Positions 1 through 7,717 of a stretch of DNA of 59,404 bases are shown here, in pieces; positions within the stretch are counted from its first letter, which is position 1; each line of letters starts with the position of its first letter. A program made the translations under genes and the position numbers. Under the pieces are notes generated by a model. The model was not told where the DNA came from. It made no database searches and saw only the letters and a program-made list of their open reading frames with translations. This DNA comes from an uncultured Prevotellaceae bacterium (GTDB lineage: Bacteria; Bacteroidota; Bacteroidia; Bacteroidales; Bacteroidaceae), in NCBI GenBank assembly GCA_902786565.1, contig CADACW010000015.1, positions 1-59,404 on the forward strand, in the 5' to 3' direction.

Positions 1-2
1 AT

Positions 3-1574
3 ATGCGGCAGCAGCTGGCCCACCTGCAGGCCCTCAACCAGGCCGACTCGCTGCTCACCGACGACTCGCTGGCGCAGGCCCTGGCCCTCTACTTCGACGA
101 CCACGGCACCCCCAACGAGCAGATGGAGGCCCACTATCTCCTTGGCCGCACCCATGCCGACCGGGGCGAGGCCCCCGCCGCCATCGTCGCCTACCACGAC
201 GCCATAGACCGCGCTGACACCACCGCCGCCGACTGTGACTACCGTCAGCTGTCTAAGGTCTATGGCCAGATGGGTGAACTGTTCTATTGGCAAAACCTCT
301 TGCAAAATGCTTTGTGGGCATACGACATGAGTTGTCAGAGTGCTCTAAGAAACAGGGATACGTTGTTATCCATAGTTTGTTTTGAGCAGAAAGCCAAGTG
401 TTATTATGATATGGGCAAGAACGACAGTGCACAGATAGTCACCCAAGAAGCTTGCAGAATGTATTTGGAATATGGTGACACACTTTCTGCAAATACTGCG
501 TCCGAATCGCTCATCTTCTTTGCCATAGAGGATAAAGACTTTAGCAAAGCCGAAAGATATATTGACATCTATGGCCATTCATCCCGCACGGCCGAAGACA
601 CGCTCCATCACCAAGAGTCATGGGGTCTGTTCAAAATACACAAAGGACTTTATTACCAAGGAATTCACAGGCTGGATTCGGCTGCGAAGTGCTTCCACGA
701 AGGGCTGTCTCTTGCTGCCAACCCCTATAACCGCTTGATGGCATACCAAGGGCTATTTGAAGCGTATAAGGAATTGGGCATAGCCGACTCCATCGCCAAA
801 TACGCCGAACTGAGCTTGGAGGCCAATGACTCCACCATCACGACGCATACAGCAGACCAGTTGCAGCGCATACAAGCCTTGTATAACTACGACAGATATA
901 GACTAAAAGCAGACAGGCTTTCGCTTGAGACGGTCAAGGCAAAGCAAAAAACGACCTTTCTCACTCTCGTCCTCATAGCAATCATTTCCATTGCAGTCAT
1001 CGCTTTTGTGGCTGTAGCCATCCGCCGCTACAGGAAGAGTGCTAAGAGGCTAAAATTGCAAGTGAGGTACACCGCCGACACGCTGCTTTTCAAGACATTC
1101 AACGACGAGCTGAGAACAGGCAACGGCCAGTCAGGACAGGAAAAAGCCATCGAAGAGAAAATCCAATTTCTCAAAGAGAGTCTTTCCAAGCAGGCAAGGA
1201 GTGTGGAAGCGGGAGCCTTTGCTGATTCTTTCCAGGAAAGCGACATTGTTGCAAGCATAAGGGAATATGGGCAGAACGGTAAACCGCTGCCTGAAGCGTG
1301 CTGGACCAGCCTACGACAGGCTATCAACGTTTACGCCCCCACATTTATGGAATCGCTCGCCAAATTGAATACTGGCCTTGATTTGTCCGACACGCAGGTT
1401 TGCCAGCTTGCCCTCATCCGCAATATGTCCCAGAAATCAAAGGCGGCAGCTTTGGGCGCAGAATACCATACCGTCGCTATGAGGCGCAAAAGGCTGTTTG
1501 AGGCACTTTTCGGCAGGAAAGGGTCAGCCAAGGACTTTGACGAAGCCCTTCAGAAAATCGCCTTCGGCGACTGA
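3..1574 (+). CDS. TPR-repeat membrane regulator, 5' truncated by window edge
   Basis: The first 300 or so residues are helical tetratricopeptide-like repeats (for example the AHYLLGRTHADRGEAPAAIVAY segment near residues 43-64). A single membrane helix follows at about residues 320-342, then a basic stretch and a cytoplasmic domain that looks like a helix-turn-helix (LSDTQVCQLALIRNMSQKS, then a basic AMRRKRLFEALFG helix). This is the build of the Bacteroidetes TPR/transmembrane regulators. Family members usually start with a lipoprotein or signal peptide and further TPR residues; none is present, and the ATG at base 3 falls inside the repeat region, so the true start is probably outside the window. 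Base composition changes from GC-rich to AT-richer near base 270, which may mark recombination. The ligand and target are not visible. Confidence 0.7.
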   Translation: MRQQLAHLQALNQADSLLTDDSLAQALALYFDDHGTPNEQMEAHYLLGRTHADRGEAPAAIVAYHDAIDRADTTAADCDYRQLSKVYGQMGELFYWQNLLQNALWAYDMSCQSALRNRDTLLSIVCFEQKAKCYYDMGKNDSAQIVTQEACRMYLEYGDTLSANTASESLIFFAIEDKDFSKAERYIDIYGHSSRTAEDTLHHQESWGLFKIHKGLYYQGIHRLDSAAKCFHEGLSLAANPYNRLMAYQGLFEAYKELGIADSIAKYAELSLEANDSTITTHTADQLQRIQALYNYDRYRLKADRLSLETVKAKQKTTFLTLVLIAIISIAVIAFVAVAIRRYRKSAKRLKLQVRYTADTLLFKTFNDELRTGNGQSGQEKAIEEKIQFLKESLSKQARSVEAGAFADSFQESDIVASIREYGQNGKPLPEACWTSLRQAINVYAPTFMESLAKLNTGLDLSDTQVCQLALIRNMSQKSKAAALGAEYHTVAMRRKRLFEALFGRKGSAKDFDEALQKIAFGD

Positions 1575-1584
1575 CAAGCAACCG

Positions 1585-1654
1585 TTTGTTACATTTGTTA
1601 CACCATTTTTAGGCGTGTTTTGGCGCGCCCTCCCGATTTGTTACATTTGTTACA
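1585..1654. repeat. 18-bp direct repeat, TTTGTTACATTTGTTACA twice
   Basis: The identical 18-mer occurs at 1585-1602 and 1637-1654, exactly 52 bp apart. Each copy is itself a doubled TTTGTTACA. The pair lies between the TPR regulator stop and the promoters of the next gene, so it could be an operator or only a local duplication. Confidence 0.7.
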
Positions 1655-1663
1655 TCGTTTTTC

Positions 1664-1694
1664 TTGCAATTAAATTCGCTTTTTTGTACTTTTG
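1664..1694 (+). promoter_or_regulatory. Bacteroidetes-type promoter P1 of the BspA-like gene
   Basis: TTG at 1664-1666, a 20-nt spacer and TACTTTTG at 1687-1694 match the Bacteroidetes sigma-A consensus (TTTG, 19-21 nt, TAnnTTTG). Transcription would start near 1701, leaving a leader of about 170 nt. Confidence 0.6.
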
Positions 1695-1788
1695 CAGCCG
1701 CATTAACATCAAAGCCCTAAAAATAACCATTTTCAGTAAATATAAGTACATCCATCATCCGCCCCAAATTGATTTCTTCAAAATAATT

Positions 1789-1819
1789 TTTGGGGATAAA
1801 AATAAAATATGTATTTTTG
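1789..1819 (+). promoter_or_regulatory. Bacteroidetes-type promoter P2 of the BspA-like gene
   Basis: TTTG at 1789-1792, a 19-nt spacer and TATTTTTG at 1812-1819 form a full match to the Bacteroidetes consensus. It lies about 50 bp before the start codon at 1870 and gives a short leader. With the match at 1664-1694 it forms a tandem promoter pair. Confidence 0.65.
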
Positions 1820-1869
1820 CAGAAAAATTGATAAAAATTATCAGTGTCCATCAATAAGAAAAAAGAATA

Positions 1870-3084
1870 ATGAAGAAGAAACAGAATGTGGTTGCGTTAT
1901 GGCTTCTAATAGTCAGCCTGTTTATGGCGGGGTCGGTTAACACCATGGGTCAGGAATACAAGTACTACGACCTGAAGTACGAGGTGTTCGAGACCGACGG
2001 GCTATTCTACCTGGTCTCAGACACGGTAAGAGTGCTTCCGTCTGGTGAATTTGACCCCGAATTTCCTAATTTGAGCAATTTCGAGGACTACCCGTTTTAC
2101 AGTCAGACCAGTTACGGCAGCAGTCTCATCACGCTGTTCACCGACGGTGATGCCTGGCTCATACCCCCGTACTATGCCTACAAGCTTTCGGGCAAAGCCG
2201 GTTACGAAAACAGGAACAAGAACTATCATGGTGAGTTGGTTGTACCCAGCGAGGTCGCCTACGGAGGAAAAACCTACAAGGTGAAGCCTGCCGCCAATTT
2301 TATGGCCGAGTCGGGTAGCGACGACGAGCACCTCTATTCGGTATTTATTACCGACGGGGTTGACATGCTTATTGACTACTTAGGCTATTACTATTCAAGT
2401 GGGTATGGCCGCCAGTCTTTCGTGAAGACCCTGACGCTGGGCAAGGACACTAAGTTAGGGCACCACTACTACCACGGTCTGTATGGTTTCCCCAACCTTG
2501 AACACATATTTGTCAGCGAAAAGAACCCCCAACTGTACGACATCAATGGTGCGCTCTGCTCCCGCTCAGAGCAAGGCTCCGCTAATATGCTGGTCTACAG
2601 CCCCGTTGCCGGGAAAAGGGTGGTGGAAGTGCCAGAAAGCGATGAACTCCGCACGATTGGAAACAGGGCTATAGTTACAGGTTATGGTCAACATTTAGAC
2701 AGGATTTCCATACCCGCCACCATTGACAGTTTGTGTGCCGATGCCATCAGTGCCTCAGTCGACAGCGTTTGTGTCTATGCCCCGACACCGCCAAAGGCAA
2801 ACTATGGCATCTACGTCTCTGCGAATGCCAAGTTGTATGTCCCCCATGGCAGCGTGGAGGCATACGCCAACGATGAAAGTTGGGGAGGAAAATTCGGTGA
2901 GATTGTGGATATGGAGACGGGCCAGTGGGTCAAGCCGTCGCAAGGCATCAAGGTCATTTCGTCAACGAATAATGAAAGCGTGAAGAGTAAAGTCTACGAC
3001 CTGCAGGGGCGCATAGTCAACGGCACCTCCCGCCCCGGCCTCCGCATCCAGCAGGGCCGCAAGTGGGTGTCGAAGACAAAATAA
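1870..3084 (+). CDS. BspA-like (LRR_5 type) secreted surface protein
   Basis: A signal peptide (KKKQNVVALWLLIVSLFMAGSVNTMG) is followed by about 350 residues with the BspA/LRR_5 pattern, including KTLTLGKDTKLG, RISIPATIDSLCADAIS and the typical terminal element KLYVPHGSVEAYANDESWG. The tail contains VYDLQGR, the motif ending many Prevotella secreted proteins, but finishes GLRIQQGRKWVSKTK instead of the usual GKKVLVK. The same ending occurs on the CotH-like protein downstream and merges with a DNA repeat. It is probably exported and surface-associated, with a role in adhesion or scaffolding; the partner is unknown. The start is supported by a promoter about 50 bp upstream and by the signal peptide. 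Confidence 0.75.
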   Translation: MKKKQNVVALWLLIVSLFMAGSVNTMGQEYKYYDLKYEVFETDGLFYLVSDTVRVLPSGEFDPEFPNLSNFEDYPFYSQTSYGSSLITLFTDGDAWLIPPYYAYKLSGKAGYENRNKNYHGELVVPSEVAYGGKTYKVKPAANFMAESGSDDEHLYSVFITDGVDMLIDYLGYYYSSGYGRQSFVKTLTLGKDTKLGHHYYHGLYGFPNLEHIFVSEKNPQLYDINGALCSRSEQGSANMLVYSPVAGKRVVEVPESDELRTIGNRAIVTGYGQHLDRISIPATIDSLCADAISASVDSVCVYAPTPPKANYGIYVSANAKLYVPHGSVEAYANDESWGGKFGEIVDMETGQWVKPSQGIKVISSTNNESVKSKVYDLQGRIVNGTSRPGLRIQQGRKWVSKTK

Positions 3085-3087
3085 CGG

Positions 3088-3112
3088 GAAGACAGAATAT
3101 CAAAAGAACATT
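3088..3112 (+). repeat. Single copy of the GAAGACAGAATAACA repeat family
   Basis: GAAGACAGAATATCAAAAGA and the following ACATT match, with one change, the unit repeated four times after the next gene. It begins 3 bp after the stop codon. The final codons of the gene (AAGACAAAATAACG, covering K-T-K-stop) also resemble the repeat core. Confidence 0.65.
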
Positions 3113-3310
3113 GATGCAGACACATATCAAAGGTTCTCTTTGATTATTTTTTTGCAATTACTGAGCATCGGGGCAGGCTTTTCCTTTTCTAAATGTCTCC
3201 GCGGGGCTTTCGTGTTTGTTTCATCAAATTCATATTCGTCTTATAGTCAATAAGATGGAAGGGCGATTTGCCTTGGTTTATTTTTGGTTTATTTTTATTT
3301 CCGTTTTTCC

Positions 3311-3341
3311 TTGCAAGAAAACGGAGACAGCCGTAACTTTG
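3311..3341 (+). promoter_or_regulatory. Bacteroidetes-type promoter of the CotH-like gene
   Basis: TTG at 3311-3313, a 20-nt spacer and TAACTTTG at 3334-3341. It sits about 33 bp before the ATG at 3374, which supports that start over the longer in-frame ATG at 3284, since 3284 lies upstream of this promoter. Confidence 0.65.
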
Positions 3342-3373
3342 CACCGCTTTTTTTCGATAACAACAGAACACCG

Positions 3374-4864
3374 ATGAGAATATCCTTTAGAGCAGTATTG
3401 ATGCTCATTGCAGTGGTGCTGCCGTCGGTTGCGGCGTGCAGTACGGACGACACTATGGCAGAAACCGTCACCTTCAGGCAGATGCAGGAGGGGATGGATG
3501 GCAACTCGCTGCCGCTGGTGAACCTGACGGTGGGGCTTGACTCTGTGAGCAGGGAGCGGTTCGTGCATGGCGAGATAGAGATTGCCGACTACCACGGAAG
3601 GCTGGACGGGGCGAAGAACTATGTGAAGTTCAGCTGCCTCATTCGCTACCGGGGCCGCACGGCGGCAGGGTTCGAGAAGAAGGCCTTCGGCGTGAAGCTG
3701 CTCGACGAGAACGGCGGCGACCTGGACGCCGACCTCTTCGGCATACGCAAGGAGAACAGCTGGGTGCTCGACGCGCTGGCCATAGACCGCTGCAAGATGC
3801 GCAACAGGGTGTGCTTCGACCTGTGGAACGAACTGAGCCGCACCCCCTACGACACCAACTACGAGGGACGCAACGGCACGAGGGGCCTCTTCGTGGAAGT
3901 GTTCATCAACGGCACGTACCAGGGCCTCTACTGCTTCTCGGACAAGATAGACCGCAAGCTGCTGGGGCTGAAGAAGGCCAGGCCGGACGACGGCCAGGGC
4001 GGCGTGACCATCAGGGGCGTGCTGTACAAGGGGGTGAACTGGAACGACCACGACGACATCTACCTGCTGTCGTACAAGGACGCGCCCACCGACGGCACGG
4101 CCTGGAACTCATACGAGCTGAAATACCCCGAGGACTACCCCTCGGAAGCCACGTGGCAGCCGCTGAAACGCCTCATAGACTTCTGCTCCTACAAGACCGG
4201 CGACGACGACTTCGGCAGCGGCTGGCAGGACTGGTTCTACAGACAGAACCTGGTGGACTACTTCGTCTTCACGCTGGCCCTGAACGTGGGCGACAACGCC
4301 TACAAGAACACCTACCTGAGCGTGCGCGACATCGGGGCGGACCACCGCTTCCTCATCACCCCGTGGGATATGGACCAGAGCTTCGGCAGCCACTGGAGCG
4401 GTCGCTACGACGAGACGACGGCCCTGCTGTCGAAGTACGACGGCGTGGCCCCCTTCAACCGGCTCATCCCCAACAACATCGGCGGCTTCCGCGACGAGGC
4501 GGCCCGCCTGTGGCGCCACACGCGGGGTACCGTGTTCGCGCCCGCCCACATCTTTAGTCTGATGGAGGCCTACGCCCGCCAGCTCGTGGCGTCGGGTACC
4601 TGGCAGCGGGAGCGCGAGCGGTGGGACGGCAACCCCGTGCCGCTGAAGGAGTCGCCGCAGGAGGAGCTGGAGTACGTGAAGGCGTGGTACCAGCGCAACT
4701 ACGACGCCCTCAGCGCCCAGTTCGAGGCGGTGGGCATCGCCGATGTCACCGTCGGCCGTCCGTCCACTGCCACCTACACCCTCGACGGTCGTCCTGCCAC
4801 CACCACATCCCGCCCCGGCCTCCGCATCGGGCAGGGCCGCAAATGGGTGTCTAAGACAAAATAA
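3374..4864 (+). CDS. CotH-kinase-like secreted lipoprotein
   Basis: The chosen start gives an N-terminus with a lipobox (LPSVAAC, Cys at about residue 20), so the product is probably a lipoprotein. The body resembles the CotH family of atypical protein kinases: IRYRGRTAAGFEKKAFGVKL (substrate/ATP-binding lysine region), WVLDALAIDRCKMRNRVCFDLWNE, and the FLITPWDMDQSFGSHW segment carrying the WDMDQS-like metal-binding motif. In Bacteroidetes CotH-like proteins are often secreted and linked to polysaccharide or spore-coat-like phosphorylation; the substrate here is unknown. The last 20 or so residues (TSRPGLRIGQGRKWVSKTK) are almost identical in protein and DNA to the tail of the preceding gene, which suggests tail exchange or gene conversion. 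Confidence 0.8.
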   Translation: MRISFRAVLMLIAVVLPSVAACSTDDTMAETVTFRQMQEGMDGNSLPLVNLTVGLDSVSRERFVHGEIEIADYHGRLDGAKNYVKFSCLIRYRGRTAAGFEKKAFGVKLLDENGGDLDADLFGIRKENSWVLDALAIDRCKMRNRVCFDLWNELSRTPYDTNYEGRNGTRGLFVEVFINGTYQGLYCFSDKIDRKLLGLKKARPDDGQGGVTIRGVLYKGVNWNDHDDIYLLSYKDAPTDGTAWNSYELKYPEDYPSEATWQPLKRLIDFCSYKTGDDDFGSGWQDWFYRQNLVDYFVFTLALNVGDNAYKNTYLSVRDIGADHRFLITPWDMDQSFGSHWSGRYDETTALLSKYDGVAPFNRLIPNNIGGFRDEAARLWRHTRGTVFAPAHIFSLMEAYARQLVASGTWQRERERWDGNPVPLKESPQEELEYVKAWYQRNYDALSAQFEAVGIADVTVGRPSTATYTLDGRPATTTSRPGLRIGQGRKWVSKTK

Positions 4865-4873
4865 CGCTGTTTT

Positions 4874-4980
4874 GAAGACAGATTAACAAAAGAACATTTT
4901 TGAAGACAGATTAACAAAAGAACATTTTTGAAGACAGAATAACAAAAGAACATTTTTGAAGACAGAATAACAAAAGAACC
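4874..4980 (+). repeat. Four tandem 28-bp units, GAAGACAG(A/T)(A/T)TAACAAAAGAACA family
   Basis: GAAGACA begins at 4874, 4902, 4930 and 4958, giving an exact 28-bp period. The first two units read GATTAACA and the last two GAATAACA. The array follows the CotH-like stop codon by 9 bp and would lie in its 3' UTR. Related arrays occur at 3088, 56321 (inverted) and 57271. Confidence 0.9.
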
Positions 4981-5003
4981 AATTTTGCACGCATAAGAGA
5001 AGA

Positions 5004-5195
5004 ATGAAACGGAAAGGATACTTTTTGCTGTTGGCGCTGCTTTGCGCCAGTGCGCTGCAGGCACAATTCAGAAGAGGCGACGTGAACGGCGACTTGAACG
5101 TTGACGTGGCCGACATTTCCACCATCCTGGATGGCGAGGCGGGGGCCAAGATTGAAAACATAGAACTGCTGGACTGGGGTAACGTAGTAAGAGAC
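5004..5195 (+). pseudogene. Dockerin-type secreted protein, truncated remnant
   Basis: The reading frame starts with a signal peptide (MKRKGYFLLLALLCASALQAQ) and continues directly into a dockerin-like calcium loop (GDVNGDLNVDVADISTIL). Near base 5195 the sequence passes into the reverse complement of an IS1380-type transposase, so the open frame to 5417 is a chimera and not a real C-terminus. In the two intact dockerin proteins of this window the dockerin is C-terminal; here it follows the signal peptide directly, so an internal deletion may have preceded the IS event. Confidence 0.6.
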
Positions 5196-5390
5196 CATAC
5201 AGTCACCACCGCAGCAGAACACGGAGAAGATGGCACGTATAATCTCGCTGTACTGATAGCCAATCAGAGTGCTGCGAAGTCCCAAATGGGAGTCTATCAC
5301 AGAGGACAGGATAGAGTCGAATTTGTCCAAAACAAAAAATATTCCGCCAAAAGCGGTGATTTTCTCAGATTTTTGTTGTACCTTTGCCAC
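5195..5390 (-). pseudogene. IS1380-family transposase, N-terminal remnant
   Basis: Read on the minus strand from 5390, about 65 residues match the start of Bacteroidetes IS1380-family transposases: MAKVQQKSEKITAFGGIFFV, then DSHLGLRSTLIGYQYSEI and FCCGGDCM. The match ends abruptly after GGDCM, within the first tenth or so of a normal protein, and the frame runs on into dockerin DNA. No terminal inverted repeat could be placed with confidence between 5390 and 5500. This is a decayed element that cannot move by itself. Confidence 0.7.
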
Positions 5391-5560
5391 GTCATTGATG
5401 ATTTTTGCTTGTCTTGATTTGCAGCACTAAGGTAAGTGAAAAATCTGACATGGCAAAATCCTGAGCCGCTCGGCTTTGCCGCTTGCCACAGCAAGAACTT
5501 TTTGTTGCTCAGGAACTTATAAAATTGTTAAACTAAAGTGCTGCGGAATTTAGGAATAAG

Positions 5561-6790
5561 ATGTTGGACAAAACGGCAAAGGCCTCGGTGGCCGTATGGA
5601 TGGTGGCACAGCTGGTGTGCATCGTCGTGTTCTGGGGAGAGCCGCAATATAGCGATGCCAATACCTACCAGACGTTTGCTTACGACTGCTACAGCAAGGG
5701 CATGTGGTATCCTATGGAGGAACATCTGTACGAGGCTTTCATCTTCAACCCCGGCTATGTGAACTTCCTTGTGCTGCAACTGCACATCTTCGGCACATTC
5801 CTCTACAACGGCATCATCGGACTGGTGCTGAACATCATCCTGCTGCTGGCCGTGAGGACGATTGTGGGCAGCCTGGTGGGCGAGAGGGCCAGGCAGTGGG
5901 CCACCATCTTCTTCTGCCTGCTGTCGAGCAACTGGTTCTTTGTAGTCCTCACGCTGACCGACCTGCTCTACGCCACCCTGCTGTTTCTGAGTCTGGTGCT
6001 CATCCAGAAGCGGTGCGGACTGCTGTTGCTCTCAGCCCTGCTGATGTGCTATGCCAATTACACCCGGCCGTTGTTCGTGGTTTTCGTCATTCCCATCCTG
6101 CTGTATATGCTGTACAGGCGGTTCGGGTGGGGGCGTATAGCCACCTATCTCGGCTCATACGCCGTCTTCACGGCCCTGCTCACCCTTGCCGTGCTGAACA
6201 ATACGGCGGCGAGGGGCACCGCCGGCGGTACCACCTTGGGCTTCAACCTGGCGATGGGCGCCAACGACAAGATGAACGGCACAATGAACCACGCCGTCTT
6301 TGAGGAGGGCAATTATGGCTATGTGGAAGGGCCCATGACGGTCTACGACCGGGATGCCTTCTGGCGTGCGGGTGCCATCGAGTGGATCAAGGGCCACTGC
6401 CCGAAATATCTGCTCTACGCTCCCGTCAAGCTGTTCAGGCTCTGGTGGGGCGATTATTACCCCTATGGGCCGCTCTACGGCGAGCAGATGATGAACGAGC
6501 ACACGACGAAGGCCGACGCCATCTGGCGCGCCGTGAGGGTGGTGGCCTTCTCGCTGGTCTACTATGTCGTGATGGTGCTCTTTGCACTGGCGCTGTGGAA
6601 GTTGCGCAGGCGGCTGCTCGGCTATTGGGGCATCTTCCTCATCCCCGTGGTGCTGGGGTCGGCCATGCACATGGTGCTTTACGGCGCACCCCGATACCAC
6701 TACCCCTATATGCCCATTGTCATCATGTATGCGTCGATGGCAGCCTTGATGCTGGAGAAGAAGACTCACCTGATTAAGAATATGGAATGA
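5561..6790 (+). CDS. GT-C/ArnT-like polytopic membrane glycosyltransferase
   Basis: A 409-residue protein with about ten hydrophobic helices. The first helix is followed by an acidic loop (WGEPQYSDANTYQ) of the kind that carries the catalytic acid in GT-C fold enzymes (ArnT/PMT/GT39-like), and a large soluble loop lies at about residues 220-290. Such enzymes transfer a sugar from a polyprenyl-phosphate donor outside the cytoplasmic membrane. The stop overlaps the start of the UbiA-type gene (ATGATGG overlap), and a HAD phosphatase follows, so the three are probably one operon. The natural inference is that it uses the lipid-linked sugar the next two proteins would make. The acceptor is unknown. 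Confidence 0.6.
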   Translation: MLDKTAKASVAVWMVAQLVCIVVFWGEPQYSDANTYQTFAYDCYSKGMWYPMEEHLYEAFIFNPGYVNFLVLQLHIFGTFLYNGIIGLVLNIILLLAVRTIVGSLVGERARQWATIFFCLLSSNWFFVVLTLTDLLYATLLFLSLVLIQKRCGLLLLSALLMCYANYTRPLFVVFVIPILLYMLYRRFGWGRIATYLGSYAVFTALLTLAVLNNTAARGTAGGTTLGFNLAMGANDKMNGTMNHAVFEEGNYGYVEGPMTVYDRDAFWRAGAIEWIKGHCPKYLLYAPVKLFRLWWGDYYPYGPLYGEQMMNEHTTKADAIWRAVRVVAFSLVYYVVMVLFALALWKLRRRLLGYWGIFLIPVVLGSAMHMVLYGAPRYHYPYMPIVIMYASMAALMLEKKTHLIKNME

Positions 6791-7707
6791 TGGATAGCGC
6801 CAATCGTGTCTCGGCCCGCCCGCAGTGGCTTGGCGTCCTTGCCCTGCTCCGCCCACAGCAGTGGGTGAAGAACCTCTTCATATTCGTGCCCCTGTTTTTC
6901 GACGGGCGCATTGCCGAGGTGCAGTCGCTGGCCGGTGCCGCCGTGGGTTTCGTGGCGTTCTGCCTGGCCGCCAGCGCCGTCTACTGCCTCAACGACGTGC
7001 TCGATGCAGAGCAAGACCGCGCCCACCCCGTCAAGTCGGCCCGCCCCATTGCGTCAGGCCTCCTGTCGAAGCGTGCCGGGGTGGCGGTGTCGGTGCTGTG
7101 CTTCGTCTCCGCCTTCCTGCTGTGCCTGTTGCTGCCCGCGTGGCCTACGGTTGTGCGGGCGTGGGGAGTGCTGCTGGCCTATCTGGCGATGAACATCCTC
7201 TACTGCTTCTGGCTGAAGCACATTGCCGTGGTCGACGTCTTCCTCATAGCCACCGGCTTTGTGCTGCGCATCGTTTTGGGCGGTGTGGCGGCATCGGTCA
7301 GCCTGACCCACTGGATAGTGCTGATGACGTTTCTGCTGGCCCTCTTCCTGGCTTTTGCCAAGCGGCGCGACGATGTGGCCCTCTATCTCCAGACGGGTCA
7401 GGCGCCCAGGAAGAACATCGTCAGGTACAACCTGACCTTCATAGACCAGCTGCTGGGCATCGTGGCCAGCCTGACCATGATGTGCTACATTCTCTATGCG
7501 GTGAGCCCCGATGTGGTGGAACGCTTCGGCACCCCCCGGCTCTACCTCACGTCGGTCTTTGTGCTGGCCGCCATCATCCGCTATCTGCAGCTGGCCACTG
7601 TCTATCAGTTCAGCGGCAGTCCCACGAAGGTGGTGCTGGGCGACAGAGTGGTGCAGATATGTATTTTGTGCTGGCTGCTGTCGTTCATCCTCATCATCTA
7701 TATCTGA
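6787..7707 (+). CDS. UbiA-family prenyltransferase, DPPR-synthase-like
   Basis: A polytopic protein of 306 residues with the UbiA fold. LLRPQQWVKNLFIFVPLFF near the N-terminus and the first aspartate motif NDVLDAEQDRAHPVK are typical of 5-phosphoribosyl-1-pyrophosphate:polyprenyl-phosphate phosphoribosyltransferases (mycobacterial DPPR synthase, Rv3806c type) rather than quinone or heme prenyltransferases. The second, usually acidic motif appears as FAKRRDDVAL at about residues 191-200. Expected reaction: PRPP plus polyprenyl phosphate gives polyprenyl-phosphoribose 5-phosphate on the inner membrane. It overlaps the preceding GT-C-like gene by 4 bp and is followed 10 bp later by a HAD phosphatase that could remove the 5-phosphate. 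Confidence 0.75.
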   Translation: MMDSANRVSARPQWLGVLALLRPQQWVKNLFIFVPLFFDGRIAEVQSLAGAAVGFVAFCLAASAVYCLNDVLDAEQDRAHPVKSARPIASGLLSKRAGVAVSVLCFVSAFLLCLLLPAWPTVVRAWGVLLAYLAMNILYCFWLKHIAVVDVFLIATGFVLRIVLGGVAASVSLTHWIVLMTFLLALFLAFAKRRDDVALYLQTGQAPRKNIVRYNLTFIDQLLGIVASLTMMCYILYAVSPDVVERFGTPRLYLTSVFVLAAIIRYLQLATVYQFSGSPTKVVLGDRVVQICILCWLLSFILIIYI

Positions 7708-7717
7708 AGCAGTGACT

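Noticed and set aside
1498-1857. Small gene after the TPR regulator
   Set aside because: The frame overlaps the regulator end, contains both promoters of the next gene and has no recognisable protein features.
2960-3084. Gliding-type (T9SS) C-terminal sorting domain
   Set aside because: The VYDLQGR...GRK tails recall such domains, but they are much shorter, and no T9SS gene is present in the window, so the export route is left open.
4911-5390. Complete 159-residue minus-strand gene
   Set aside because: Only the first 65 or so residues are transposase-like; the remainder is antisense to dockerin DNA and the 28-bp repeats.
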